Shown piece by piece: positions 42,551 to 51,058 of a stretch of DNA of 64,000 nucleotides (position 1 is the stretch's first letter; each line of letters opens with the position of its first letter). A program made the position numbers and the translations under genes. This stretch comes from Verrucomicrobiia bacterium (GTDB taxonomy: Bacteria; Verrucomicrobiota; Verrucomicrobiia; Limisphaerales; UBA9464), in contig JAHCBB010000024.1 in NCBI GenBank assembly GCA_019634635.1, positions 1 to 64,000 on the forward strand, read 5' to 3'. Below the pieces are notes generated by a model that worked only from the letters and a program-made list of their open reading frames with translations, did not search any database and was not told the DNA's origin.

Positions 42551-43555
42551 ATGAATCGCAGTCACCGGTTCGTTTGGGTCACCGCCGCGGCGATCGGCTT
42601 TGGTGTCATCTCGGGGCTCGTTTGGACCCAGCGTGAGCCGCGATTTGAAGGCAGATCCGTTAGTGAGTGGCTTGATGCCTATGCGGTGGCGGATGAGCGG
42701 CCTACAACTTCTGTGCTCCGGGTGACGGGCCCCCGCCAGCTTCGAGATGCTCAGACCTTGCGGCCGCTGAAGGACCTGGAACTTGAAGCGTTCGTGTCCA
42801 TGGGGACTGCGGCGGTTCCCGCGTTGGCCCGCCATGTGCGGACAGGATTCTTCGATTCCGATCGGTACTTGAAGGTTCTGGCCAAGCTGCCGCCCCGTGC
42901 GGTGGAGCTGTTCCCGAGTCCCTGGCGTCGCGCCACGCGTCGCTACCATGCGACCGAGATTCTTTTGAGCCTTGGGCCCGCTGCGAAGTCCGCAGTACCC
43001 GCCTTGGTGGGAGGGCTGACTTCGACCAACTCCTCCGGTTCTGGTCCGATTCCGATGGGTGTTGCCATCGGCACCACGGTGCCTCTCCGTCCATTTCGCC
43101 CGCAGTTGTTGCTCTTTGAGCGGGAACGCCTCGTCGAGGCCGTGTGCACGATTTGCGGCGACCGCCAAGGGTTGGAGCCCGTGCTGCTGGACATCGGGCG
43201 CCGTGGACATTTCCGGACTCTGGTGGATCTCGCCGCCGCCGGGGGTTGGCAGGGTCCCGAGGTCGCCGGGTTGCTGGCGGCGGCGCAGAATGATCCCGAC
43301 CCCGAAGTCCGTGCTGCGGCCATGCGGCTCCTCGAATCGGCTCCGAATCTGGTGCCGCGAGTACTGAACAGTGTCCTGAGCGCCCTGAAGGATCCCGACG
43401 AAACCGTGCGCTGGCTGGCCGCCCGAACCATCGAGGCCTCAAGCGCCCGAGAGTCCGAAGTGATCGCAGCGCTTCAGATGGCGACGAACGACAGCAATGC
43501 GATGGTCCGGACGGTGACTCGCCGCACTTTGGAGAAATCACCGAATCCACCGTGA
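42551..43555 (+). CDS. HEAT-repeat protein with N-terminal anchor
   Basis: A 334-residue protein typical of Verrucomicrobiota: a single N-terminal hydrophobic segment (FVWVTAAAIGFGVISGLVW), the motif GRSVSEWLDAY shortly after, then helical HEAT repeats. Recognisable repeats include AFVSMGTAAVPALARHV, ILLSLGPAAKSAVPALVGGL, AAQNDPDPEVRAAAMRLLES and ALKDPDETVRWLAARTIEA. Such proteins are probably membrane-anchored protein-binding scaffolds. It lies exactly between the two REP arrays and is the only gene in the 41.4-47.2 kb interval that looks intact. Confidence 0.8.
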   Translation: MNRSHRFVWVTAAAIGFGVISGLVWTQREPRFEGRSVSEWLDAYAVADERPTTSVLRVTGPRQLRDAQTLRPLKDLELEAFVSMGTAAVPALARHVRTGFFDSDRYLKVLAKLPPRAVELFPSPWRRATRRYHATEILLSLGPAAKSAVPALVGGLTSTNSSGSGPIPMGVAIGTTVPLRPFRPQLLLFERERLVEAVCTICGDRQGLEPVLLDIGRRGHFRTLVDLAAAGGWQGPEVAGLLAAAQNDPDPEVRAAAMRLLESAPNLVPRVLNSVLSALKDPDETVRWLAARTIEASSARESEVIAALQMATNDSNAMVRTVTRRTLEKSPNPP

Positions 43556-43568
43556 CGGACGGATGGGC

Positions 43569-43637
43569 GGGCGAACGGAGGAAGCGACGCGTCCTACGGC
43601 TGGCAAGACGTCCGGAGGGCCAGGACATTGAACTGGC
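43569..43637. repeat. 69-bp direct repeat, left copy
   Basis: Apparently identical to 46954-47022 over 69 bp and in the same orientation; starts GGGCGAACGGAGGAAGCG and ends ACATTGAACTGGC. The two copies bracket array 2 and its insertion sequence. Confidence 0.85.
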
Positions 43638-44681
43638 GTCCCTGAGCCGTTCGGGTACAGGGACGTCGCGGAACGAAGGACATCTGGCCCTGGCGGTCGC
43701 GAAGCGTCGTGGAGTGCGGCAGCCCTCTGCCGCTTTCCCCCCAGGGTTCAACGACCGCGGGAGGAGAGGGATGCGCCCCCGACGTGGAAGGAAGCCGCGG
43801 TGGCATGGCGCCAGGGGGGCTGGCGCAGTCCAAGACCTGGCGGCGTGCCGATGGCTTGTGGGGATCGCGAAGCGTCGTGGAGTGCGGCAGCCCTCTACCG
43901 CTTTCCCCCAGGGTTCAACGAACGCAGGAGGAGAAGGATGCGCCCCCGACGTGGAAGGAAGCCGCGGTGGCAAGGCGCCAGGGGGCTGGCGCAGTCCAAG
44001 ACCTGGCGGCGTGCCGATGGCTAGTGGCGGTCGCGAAGCGTCGTGGAGTGCGGCAGCCCCCTACCGCTTTCCCCCGGGGTTCAACGAACGCGGGAGGAGA
44101 GGGATGCGCCCTCGCCGTGGAAGGACGCCGCGGTGGCAAAGCGCCAGGGGGCTGGCGCAGTCCAAGACCTGGCGGCGTGCCGATGGCTTGTGGGGGTCGC
44201 GAAGCGTCGTGGAGTGCGGTAGCCCCCTACCGCTTTCCCCCCAGGCCTCAACGAACGCGGGAGGTTAAGGATGCGCCCCCGACGTGGAAGGAAGCCGCGG
44301 TGGCAAGGCGCCAGGGGGCTGGCGCAGTCCAAGACCTGGCGGCGTGCCGATGGCTTGTGGGGGTCGCGAAGCGTCGTGGAGTGCGGTAGCCCCCTACCGC
44401 TTTCCCCCGGGGTTCAACGAACGCGGGAGGAGGTGAGGGCCCGACGTGGAAGGAAGCCGCGGTGGCAAAGCGCCAGGGGGCTGGCGCAGTCCAAGACCTG
44501 GCGGCGTGCCGATGGCTTGTGGGGGTCGCGAAGCGTCGTGGAGTGCGGCAGCCCTCTGCCGCTTTCCCCCAGGGTTCAACGAACGCGGGAGGAGAGGGAT
44601 GCGCCCTCGCCGTGGAAGGAAGCCGCGGTGGCAAAGCGCCAGGGGGCTAGCGCAGTCCAAGACCTGGCGGCGTGCCGATGG

Positions 44682-46677
44682 CTAGCCCGACTTTCGCAAC
44701 TGGAGAAGAAAAAGGGAGAGAATGGGCCTGATTCTGAAGATTGGGGTGGAAGGTCTTCACTACAGGGCGGACTCCGGTAGCGGCTCGATGGCGCGGTGGG
44801 ATGAAATGCGCGGAGGGGATTGCGGGGGAAGCTCCAGTCCGAGTTGAGCCAGCAGGAGTTTCTGGGTCTTATTGGGTGAGGTATAGCGTTGGAAAAGGAG
44901 GGTGCGTCCGTCGGTGGTCGGGAAGTGGACATCGAGCATCTGGAGGGCAGACAGTTGCTCGATCAGCGAACGGGGCGTCAGGCCTGGAGCTTTCTGGCGG
45001 AGTTTGTGTCGCAGGGGTGGTAGTAGGTGAAGGCGGGAAGGCGACCAGGATATGAGCTCGATGCGCTCAGGGAGTTGATGGTAGACGGGCCGTATGGATA
45101 GATCGCCTTTGAGGTTCCTGAGGCTTCCTCGACCTGGACCAGCAGCATGTAGAGGTGCCAGATCTGGGCGGGGATCCTTTCCGGTCAGATTGGAACGAAG
45201 CAGGTAACGGCCTTCCGCCGGAGCCGCTCCGCAGCCGGTCTTTGCGCAGGGAATACTGGAGGGTTCCTTCGGCGCTGACTTCCACCGTGACCAATTTCCA
45301 CGCCAGCGGACCTGCGCCTTGGCGGCGCCTTGAGCAGGAGGGCATCCCATTTGGGCTCCTGGCGCTTCAGTTCGGCAACCGGGTCCAGAGTTCTTTGAGT
45401 TGACGACGACGCATGGCGCGCTCTTTGGCGACACGGTCTTTGGGCGGGCCAGCACATATAGAGTTCACCCTGGCTGGGCACCAGTTTGACATCCACCCCT
45501 TCGCGCGTCTGCTGCCGCATGGCACCTCCAGCAGCTCCTGCTCCAATGCGCTCAGCCGTCCCTTGGGCGTGCCCACCAAGTAGAGCACCGGTGGGTCTGC
45601 CGCGCACATCTCAGCCAGCACCGCTTCGGTGGGAATGCCCCGGTCCATGATCAGATGCGCTGCGCCTTGCCATTACTGGGGTTTCGATCTTCTGCCAAGG
45701 AACCGCGCAAGGTGGTTTTATCGGCAGTGTTGCCAGGCATCATCTCGTAAGCCAGGGAAAGCCCTCCGGGGTGATCCTGGGGCGATGACCACCTGGACAC
45801 AGTCAGGCGTTTGTGCGTGAAGATAGCCAAAGCGTCGCGGATCCTTCTCCGGGAAGGGCGGATCGCTCTCGAAGTAGGTGCTGGTCAGATCATAGAGCAG
45901 CACCTCGAACTTCACTCCAAAGGAGTCCTGCCACCGTTGGCGCAAGAATGTGAACAGCTCGCCTTTATGTTCCACCAGATGATCCAGCCCCCGGTACAGG
46001 GTGTCCTTGGCAACGAGGAGAAATCCTCACCCAGCAGATCGGCCATGGCCGACTGATCAAACCAGACCCGGTGCAGGCGCCACTCGCTGCCCGGATCCAG
46101 CAACCGATAGGCGCTGGCGTCACCTGCTTTTATGCTCCAATCGGTTCCCTCCCGCGACTTCCCCAAGCGCTCCCGCCAGCTCAGCGATCCAGCCCCAGTT
46201 CCTTCCACACCTCGGTGAAGAGCCAGCAACCGCCCCACTGCCGCGGGCGGTGCAACTCAAATCCCGGGCCGAACCTGAACCCCGTCCGGCGCATCCGCCG
46301 GCAACGGCCGCTCCGCCGCAAGAGCTTCAGTTGGTCTGGACTCCCACAATCCTCGTCAAAGACCTCAATGGCGCGTCCTGCTCCTTCTGACTGTCGTTGG
46401 TCCCAGGTACAACACCGTATGCTGCACCACCCGGGTGCCTCCCACCGGCGGTTCTCCACCAACGACCAATAGAGGTGCTCCTTCCCGTCTTTCCACCGTC
46501 GCGTGTGCCGCAAGAACATGACGCCTCAATATCCTCCTCAAAAATCCCGCCTTGGGAAGAGGCCAGGTCTTCACTACACGCACTTTCGAAATGCGCTCCC
46601 CTCATTCACAGCCACTTGCCTCGCTTCACTCTCAAAAAATCCCCGTTTCCCGACGTCAGTTGCGAAAGTCGGGCTAG
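44682..46677. mobile_element. Decayed DDE insertion sequence (IS1634/IS4-like), 1988 bp, with CTAG target duplication
   Basis: Terminal inverted repeats CCCGACTTTCGCAACTG at 44686-44702 and, inverted, at 46657-46673 are perfect over 17 bp. CTAG flanks both ends (44682-44685 and 46674-46677). Uninterrupted repeat units at 41829 and 44019 read GATGGCTAGTGG at this position, so CTAG is the duplicated target. The internal transposase gene is frameshifted. Confidence 0.9.
44760..46519 (-). pseudogene. IS1634/IS4-like transposase, multiple frameshifts
   Basis: Pieces of one DDE transposase read on the minus strand in changing frames. MFLRHTRRWKDGKEHLYWSL at 46519 is the N-terminus. HRVWFDQSAMADLLGEDFSS lies near 46050, FEVLLYDLTSTYFES near 45890 (with the first catalytic Asp), and VMDRGIPTEAVLAEM plus VLYLVGTPKGRLSALEQELL near 45600. 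KLVTVEVSAEGTLQYSLRK follows near 45280, and RHKLRQKAPGLTPRSLIEQL to the TAG at 44760. At least four frame changes are needed to join them. The element can no longer move by itself. Confidence 0.85.
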
Positions 46678-46953
46678 TGGCGGTCGCGAAGCGTCGTGGA
46701 GTGCGGCAGCCCTCTGCCGCTTTCTCTCCCAGCGCGACAGGGTCTCCCGATTGGACAAGTCGAGCCGGATGCGGTGGCACCTCGAAACCGGCCCTCACCG
46801 TTGAGGCCGCAGACGATGAGTGATGCCGCCCGGGTGGTCGCCCAGGATAGCGTTGCGAGAACCACGCAGGGTCGCCAGGCCCCAAGGTGAACGTGCCTCG
46901 GCCAGCATAGGGTGGAACAGCGGGGGCGGCGCGTGGCATCTTCTGGGAGTTTC

Positions 46954-47022
46954 GGGCGAACGGAGGAAGCGACGCGTCCTACGGCTGGCAAGACGTCCGG
47001 AGGGCCAGGACATTGAACTGGC
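46954..47022. repeat. 69-bp direct repeat, right copy
   Basis: Second copy of the 43569-43637 repeat, same orientation. The stretch 46800-47178 holds this repeat and otherwise no recognisable gene. Confidence 0.85.
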
Positions 47023-47178
47023 CGCGACGGCGATCCCGGTGATCCTGGGATGGATCGGATCCCAGGACCGGTCCGATCCCGGGCGAACAAAAATTTGGGC
47101 AAAAATGCGCTTGAGCGACGGGTGGCGGTGCGCATTCACTCACCGTTCGCCGCGCGGGGCGGCATCCGATGGAAACGG

Positions 47179-47264
47179 GGTGGGATACCCAAGTGGCCAA
47201 CGGGGGCAGACTGTAAATCTGCTGGCTTACGCCTTCACTGGTTCGAATCCAGTTCCCACCACCA
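47179..47264 (+). tRNA. tRNA-Tyr (GTA)
   Basis: The acceptor stem GGTGGGA/TCCCACC, a discriminator A and an encoded CCA are present. The anticodon stem-loop CAGA-CTGTAAA-TCTG has anticodon GTA. A long variable arm and a T arm with GTTCGAATCC complete the 86-nt class II tRNA. Confidence 0.96.
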
Positions 47265-47319
47265 ATTCCGCGGCGCCCCCTCCGGCACGGGCGACACCGG
47301 CGACACCGGCGGCACGACG

Positions 47320-48036
47320 TCAGGGAAAGTAGAACTGGAGGTTCCCGTCGTCGGTCTCCGTGGTGATGTCGTAGCCCAGCAGGGTCTGCACGAGACGGGA
47401 GTCGTTCCACTGGTGGGCCGAACCGTCGCCCAGCACCACCATCCCCGCATTGGCGCCGTGGCAGACGTCCCGCCGCCATCTGGCGGTGCGCGCCGCGGTT
47501 TCCGGTGAGGACAGGATGAAGCAATTGATGTTGTTGGGCAGTCCCGTGAAGTCGAACCCGCTCATGCCCCGGTCCGTGGCCAGGATGACGCGGGGTCGTT
47601 TGTCGTCCGCCTCGTTGCAGAGGGCGTAGCTGATGTTGGTCAGCGCGATGCTCGCAAAGTTCGTGGCCCGCACGCGGCGCACGTCGTTTGGACAGAGCAG
47701 AATCCGGGTGGACGCGAGCTCGTTCGAAACCAGGGAGAACTGGAAGTTCACGCGGGCGTTGCCGGTGCCGTTTGGCCTTCCGCCGCCCCGCTCCTGGTCC
47801 AGTCTCCAGGGGTACTTTCCCTCATTGTTGTCGGCCCAAAGCTGCATCCCCAGCCCGATCTGCTTCAGGTTGTTCATGCAGGTGACGCGCTGCGCCCTGC
47901 TCTTGGCCCTGCCGAGCGCCGGCAGGAGCATTCCAGCAAGGATCGCGATGATCGCGATCACGACCAGCAACTCGATGAGCGTGAAGGCGTGGACGCCGGG
48001 CCGCCGGCCCTCATGGGGTGAGCGAGGACGAGACAC
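47320..48036 (-). CDS. Prepilin-like protein with type IV pilin N-terminus (DUF1559-like/H-X9-DG class)
   Basis: A 238-residue pseudopilin-like protein. The prepilin cleavage site and hydrophobic helix read HAFTLIELLVVIAIIAILAG, followed by MLLPALGRAKSRAQRVTCMN and NLKQIGLGMQLWADNNEGKYP, the class typical of Planctomycetota and Verrucomicrobiota. The C-terminal GANAGMVVLGDGSAHQWND corresponds to the family's DG-containing end. Such proteins are processed by prepilin peptidase and are thought to form cell-surface fibres or secretion pseudopili. GTG 48036 overlaps the end of the haloperoxidase-like gene by 26 bp; ATG 48066 is an alternative start. Confidence 0.8.
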   Translation of the reverse strand: MSRPRSPHEGRRPGVHAFTLIELLVVIAIIAILAGMLLPALGRAKSRAQRVTCMNNLKQIGLGMQLWADNNEGKYPWRLDQERGGGRPNGTGNARVNFQFSLVSNELASTRILLCPNDVRRVRATNFASIALTNISYALCNEADDKRPRVILATDRGMSGFDFTGLPNNINCFILSSPETAARTARWRRDVCHGANAGMVVLGDGSAHQWNDSRLVQTLLGYDITTETDDGNLQFYFP

Positions 48037-50149
48037 GGTGGAACTTTTGAGGGTCGGCCGGTGCATTCGTGCTGGCGATGGAGGCCTCCAAGGCGATGGT
48101 GCTTTCCCCGGCATTGTAGGGGCCCTCCACGTTCGCTGCACTGTGAATCGTGTAGAAGAGTCCCCGGACAGCGTTGAAGCGCAGCTCCACATTGCCGTCG
48201 CTCAGCGGGCGGGCGGCAAGGCGGATCTCGGAGTCCGCAACGGTGCCGTCAAAGAATTTGCTGGCAAGCGCCCACGCGCTCTGTCCGGCCTGCGCCCCGA
48301 CGCGGCGGCCGGGGAGGTCGTCGGCTGGAGGATGGATGCCGCCCCAGATGCGGGAGAGGCCCACCTGATCCGCGGCGTCGTAGTAGGAGGCCCATTGCAG
48401 GGTGACGGGCTGGGTCGGGCCGACCTCGTTCACCAACTCGGGCAGCGTGTAGACGCCGAGGCCGTTCGGAAACCACTTGGAGCCCGTGATCGCCGTCATC
48501 ACTTCCGCTGCGGCCCGGCTGAAGGTGCTGTGACCCGAGATGTAGCCCGGGAAGCCTGGAGTGACGAACGTCTTCTTCTGGTAGGTCATCCAGTCCTCGG
48601 CGTGCACCCAACGCACCCCGCTGGTCTGTTCGTCGGGGAACTCGGGCTGCCCCGGCCAGGAAAGGACGGCAATTTTTCCGGGAGTGAGTCCGGCATGGCG
48701 CCCTGAATTCACCGTGGATTCGGTGACCAGCTCGATCAGGTCCGGGACCAATGGCAGGCCATTGGTATGAAAGGAGGGCAGCGTGGGATCGCTGGACTGC
48801 CCGTGGCCACCGCAGAACCGGATGGCGCTGATGGGCCGCCAGCCGTTGTAGTGGCGCTTGACGCTCCATGCCGCACAGCCTGCGTCGAACACGGCGGCGT
48901 TCAGGGCAAAGTAGAGTTTGACATCCCACTCCAGCCGGTCCACTTCGGGCCCGGTACCGCCGATGCGAAGCGAGGTCAAATCGTCGGATACGTGATTGGC
49001 GATCGAGTTCCAGTGGCCGGGCGGCGTTTCGGACGACGGACCGTCCGCCCAGAACTCCGTGAGGGCACGGGTGAAGTCACCTCGAAGCACATTGTTGGGC
49101 ACATAGGGCTGGCCCGTCACCGGGTTGGAGGTGTAGCCGTGACCGTCGTTCGCCCCGAGCGAATTGTTGCCGATGCTCGCCGGCGAGATGTCCACGATGA
49201 CGCCGTCCTCGGTGGTGAGCTCGCTGCTGGCGCGGATCACCGCGACGAGATTCTCCAGGAACTCCGCGTGGGTATCCGTGCCCAGGAACGGCGGCGGGCC
49301 GGGATCAATCCACGGCCTGTCCCCGTCGGTCCGGCTGAGCGAGAAGGAGCGGACCCAGAGCCATTGAGCCCCCAGAAAGCCCTGGAGCGGATTCTGCGGA
49401 AAGCCATTCTGATCAATGGAGCCGGCGACGATGAGGCGCTGCCACACGTTGACGTCCACAACCGTGTTGTTGTTTCCGTCATTAATGCCGGGAAGGAACG
49501 GATTCATCTGCGGGTTCACGAAGTCATAGCGGCGCGGGTGGCCGACGGGATAGTCGGGATACGCCACGGGCGGGTTGGCGGCGGGAAAGGGGGTTCCCGC
49601 CGTCTGCCGCGAACCGTCCTCAAGGAAGTAGGCCGAGACGGCGTCGTAGATGGAATTGCCGACACCGGCGGGCGTGCTGGTGTCGCGCGAAAGGTTCTCG
49701 GGGTCGTAGCCGAGGGCCGTCATGAAGGCTGGATTCGCCGTTGCCTGGTTCGTGGCGGTGCGCGAGAAGGCGTGGCGCTCCAGCATCATCCGGTACGTCG
49801 CATAGCTGATCGCCTCGCGCCGCGCGGCCGCCACGTCGGTCGCGGTGTGCTTCCCGCGATAGACGAAGCCCACGGCGTTGGCGTCGTACGCGGCCCACGC
49901 GTCATACATGCAAACGGAGAAACTGAAGAGGTTGCGGGCCTGGCCCGGAGGATGCGGGGTGTCCATCCGGATCCCCTCCAGCGCGCGTTCGTTCCAGTTG
50001 CGCGCGATGGAGTAGTCCGGGTTGGGGACGTACCAGACGATGCCCTGCGCGCCGCAGCTGAACGCGGCGGCGAGCATGACCCACGCGACGGAGAGATGCG
50101 TCCAACGCGCTTTCGATCGAGACTGGGAATTGAGGGTGGTTTTGTTCAT
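48011..50149 (-). CDS. Vanadium-dependent haloperoxidase-like protein (PAP2 superfamily), exported
   Basis: A 712-residue exported protein. Signal peptide: THLSVAWVMLAAAFSCGAQG. The vanadate-pocket motifs of the haloperoxidase/acid phosphatase superfamily are in order: KRHYNGWRPISAIRF (Lys and Arg, ~residue 455), TPGFPGYISGHSTFSRAAAE (the SGH motif, ~556), and SRIWGGIHPPADDLPGRRVG (Arg and His, ~630). The C-terminal ~80 residues are a beta-rich add-on (VELRFNAVRGLFYTIHSAAN) common in verrucomicrobial exported proteins. Catalysis could be halide oxidation or phosphatase activity. It is upstream of, and overlaps, the prepilin-like gene. Confidence 0.85.
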   Translation of the reverse strand: MNKTTLNSQSRSKARWTHLSVAWVMLAAAFSCGAQGIVWYVPNPDYSIARNWNERALEGIRMDTPHPPGQARNLFSFSVCMYDAWAAYDANAVGFVYRGKHTATDVAAARREAISYATYRMMLERHAFSRTATNQATANPAFMTALGYDPENLSRDTSTPAGVGNSIYDAVSAYFLEDGSRQTAGTPFPAANPPVAYPDYPVGHPRRYDFVNPQMNPFLPGINDGNNNTVVDVNVWQRLIVAGSIDQNGFPQNPLQGFLGAQWLWVRSFSLSRTDGDRPWIDPGPPPFLGTDTHAEFLENLVAVIRASSELTTEDGVIVDISPASIGNNSLGANDGHGYTSNPVTGQPYVPNNVLRGDFTRALTEFWADGPSSETPPGHWNSIANHVSDDLTSLRIGGTGPEVDRLEWDVKLYFALNAAVFDAGCAAWSVKRHYNGWRPISAIRFCGGHGQSSDPTLPSFHTNGLPLVPDLIELVTESTVNSGRHAGLTPGKIAVLSWPGQPEFPDEQTSGVRWVHAEDWMTYQKKTFVTPGFPGYISGHSTFSRAAAEVMTAITGSKWFPNGLGVYTLPELVNEVGPTQPVTLQWASYYDAADQVGLSRIWGGIHPPADDLPGRRVGAQAGQSAWALASKFFDGTVADSEIRLAARPLSDGNVELRFNAVRGLFYTIHSAANVEGPYNAGESTIALEASIASTNAPADPQKFHRVSSSLTP

Positions 50150-50413
50150 GGCTCAGACAGGTTTTTTGTTCCTCCGGCGGTCCCGGACCGTCGCGCTCCC
50201 TGGCCGGGTGCGGTGCGGGGAGCGAGGCGCGGGTGGGAGTTCACCAGGGCGCCGCGCGAGATTCTGCGAAATCGAGACCGCATGGGATGTGCGGTGATCG
50301 TGTCCACGGCCGTGGGGATTGGTGAGGTCGAGGGTCCGGCCGCTGTCCCGGCGGGGTGAAATGAGGGTTTTTCGGGGCCGGACGATGGCGGAATCCGGTG
50401 ATCCTGCTCTGCC

Positions 50414-50790
50414 CTGACCCCGAAACGCCTCCGCCAGCGCCTCGAAAAGCTCCGGACCACCGGTGATTCCGACGGCGAACGTGCGTTTCTCGACCGGATC
50501 TGCGCCACGATGTGGGACATCAGCGGCCACCTCCACCGCCTCAGGCAGCGGTTCACCCGGTGGTTCAACCGGGGGAAGGGACGCCGGAGGGTGCCGTGGG
50601 AAGATCGTTTCAAGAGCGTGCTGGTGGAGGGGGTTGGAGATCCGCCGGCCACCATGGCGGCGTCCTTTGACCTCAATCCGGTACGGGCCCCTCTGGTGAA
50701 GGATCCCAAGGACTACCGCTGATGCAGTTACGGGGCGGCGGCTGCCGAGGAAGCCACGGCCCGGGAAGCCATCGCTGAGGTCATTGCGAT
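50414..50790 (+). pseudogene. REP-associated tyrosine transposase (RAYT/Y1-Tnp), decayed
   Basis: The frame reads LTPKRLRQRLEKLR, then RICATMWDISGHLHRLRQRF, TRWFNRGKGRRRVPWEDRFK, SVLVEG, ATMAASFDLNPVRAPLVKD and PKDYR. This is the characteristic C-terminal two-thirds of RAYT proteins (W-[EE]-x-RFKSVLVE and xDLNPVRAGLVxDPxDYRW). The Trp expected after DYR is TGA, and the frame continues as CSYGAAAAEEATAREAIAE. The N-terminal part with the HUH histidines is absent; upstream sequence does not encode it. These enzymes mobilise REP elements, and this window carries many REP-like elements. Confidence 0.8.
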
Positions 50791-50816
50791 GGTTCGGCGG
50801 CGGCCGGAAGGTCGTC

Positions 50817-51023
50817 CTACAGGTCCAACCGCCTCAGTACTTCGTCCACGCTCAGATGGTGATGGCTGGCGATTTCGCTCAGAATGGAGCGCGGGGTTCC
50901 GGGCTTGAGCGGGTCGTGGGCCGGAAGGGTCAGATGGTGCTCGCCACCGGCTTGAGTCGTCAGCCGCCGGTGAGAGCCGGACTGCCGGGTGAACTGATGC
51001 ACGAACGTCCGGCGCAACGCCAT
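50817..51023 (-). CDS. hicA: HicA-type toxin (start codon uncertain)
   Basis: A HicA-like double-stranded-RNA-binding-fold mRNA interferase. The core reads FTRQSGSHRRLTTQAGGEHH (with the catalytic-type Gly-Ser-His), then LTLPAHDPLKPGTPRSIL and HHHLSVDEVLRRLDL. From the ATG at 51023 the product is 68 residues and lacks the usual first helix. The same frame upstream (51024-51062) encodes KQPRDLALGELEMALRR, which looks like that missing helix, and begins with ATA where an ATG would be expected, overlapping the hicB stop. Either ATA is used or the start has mutated and a shortened toxin is made. Confidence 0.75.
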   Translation of the reverse strand: MALRRTFVHQFTRQSGSHRRLTTQAGGEHHLTLPAHDPLKPGTPRSILSEIASHHHLSVDEVLRRLDL

Positions 51024-51058
51024 TTCCAGCTCACCTAAGGCGAGGTCGCGTGGCTGTT

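Larger units (their letters stand above)
43638..46799. repeat. REP-like array 2 (six complete periods), split by an insertion sequence
   Basis: Same architecture as array 1: head module (43638-43700), REP heads at 43711, 43879, 44045, 44211, 44378 and 44540 (spacing 168, 166, 166, 167, 162). The insertion sequence then intervenes at 44686-46673. The seventh head follows at 46698 and the tail module at 46719-46799. Removing the element and one CTAG gives a spacing of 166 for the last period. The tail differs from array 1 by one base in the segment compared. Stem changes are often compensated (GCGGCAG...CTGCCGC versus GCGGTAG...CTACCGC). Confidence 0.9.

Noticed and set aside
43552..44780. Several long open frames on both strands within the arrays (for example proteins rich in 'VVECGSPLPLSP' and 'AVQDLAACRWL')
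   Set aside because: They arise from the 166-bp tandem repeat, change frame between units of 162-168 bp, exist on both strands and lack start sites. Similar frames recur at 1.8, 15.9 and 41.7 kb only because the repeat does.
41614..46799. Arrays considered as CRISPR
   Set aside because: Units are ~166 bp with almost identical content throughout; there are no unique spacers of 30-40 bp, and no cas genes are nearby.
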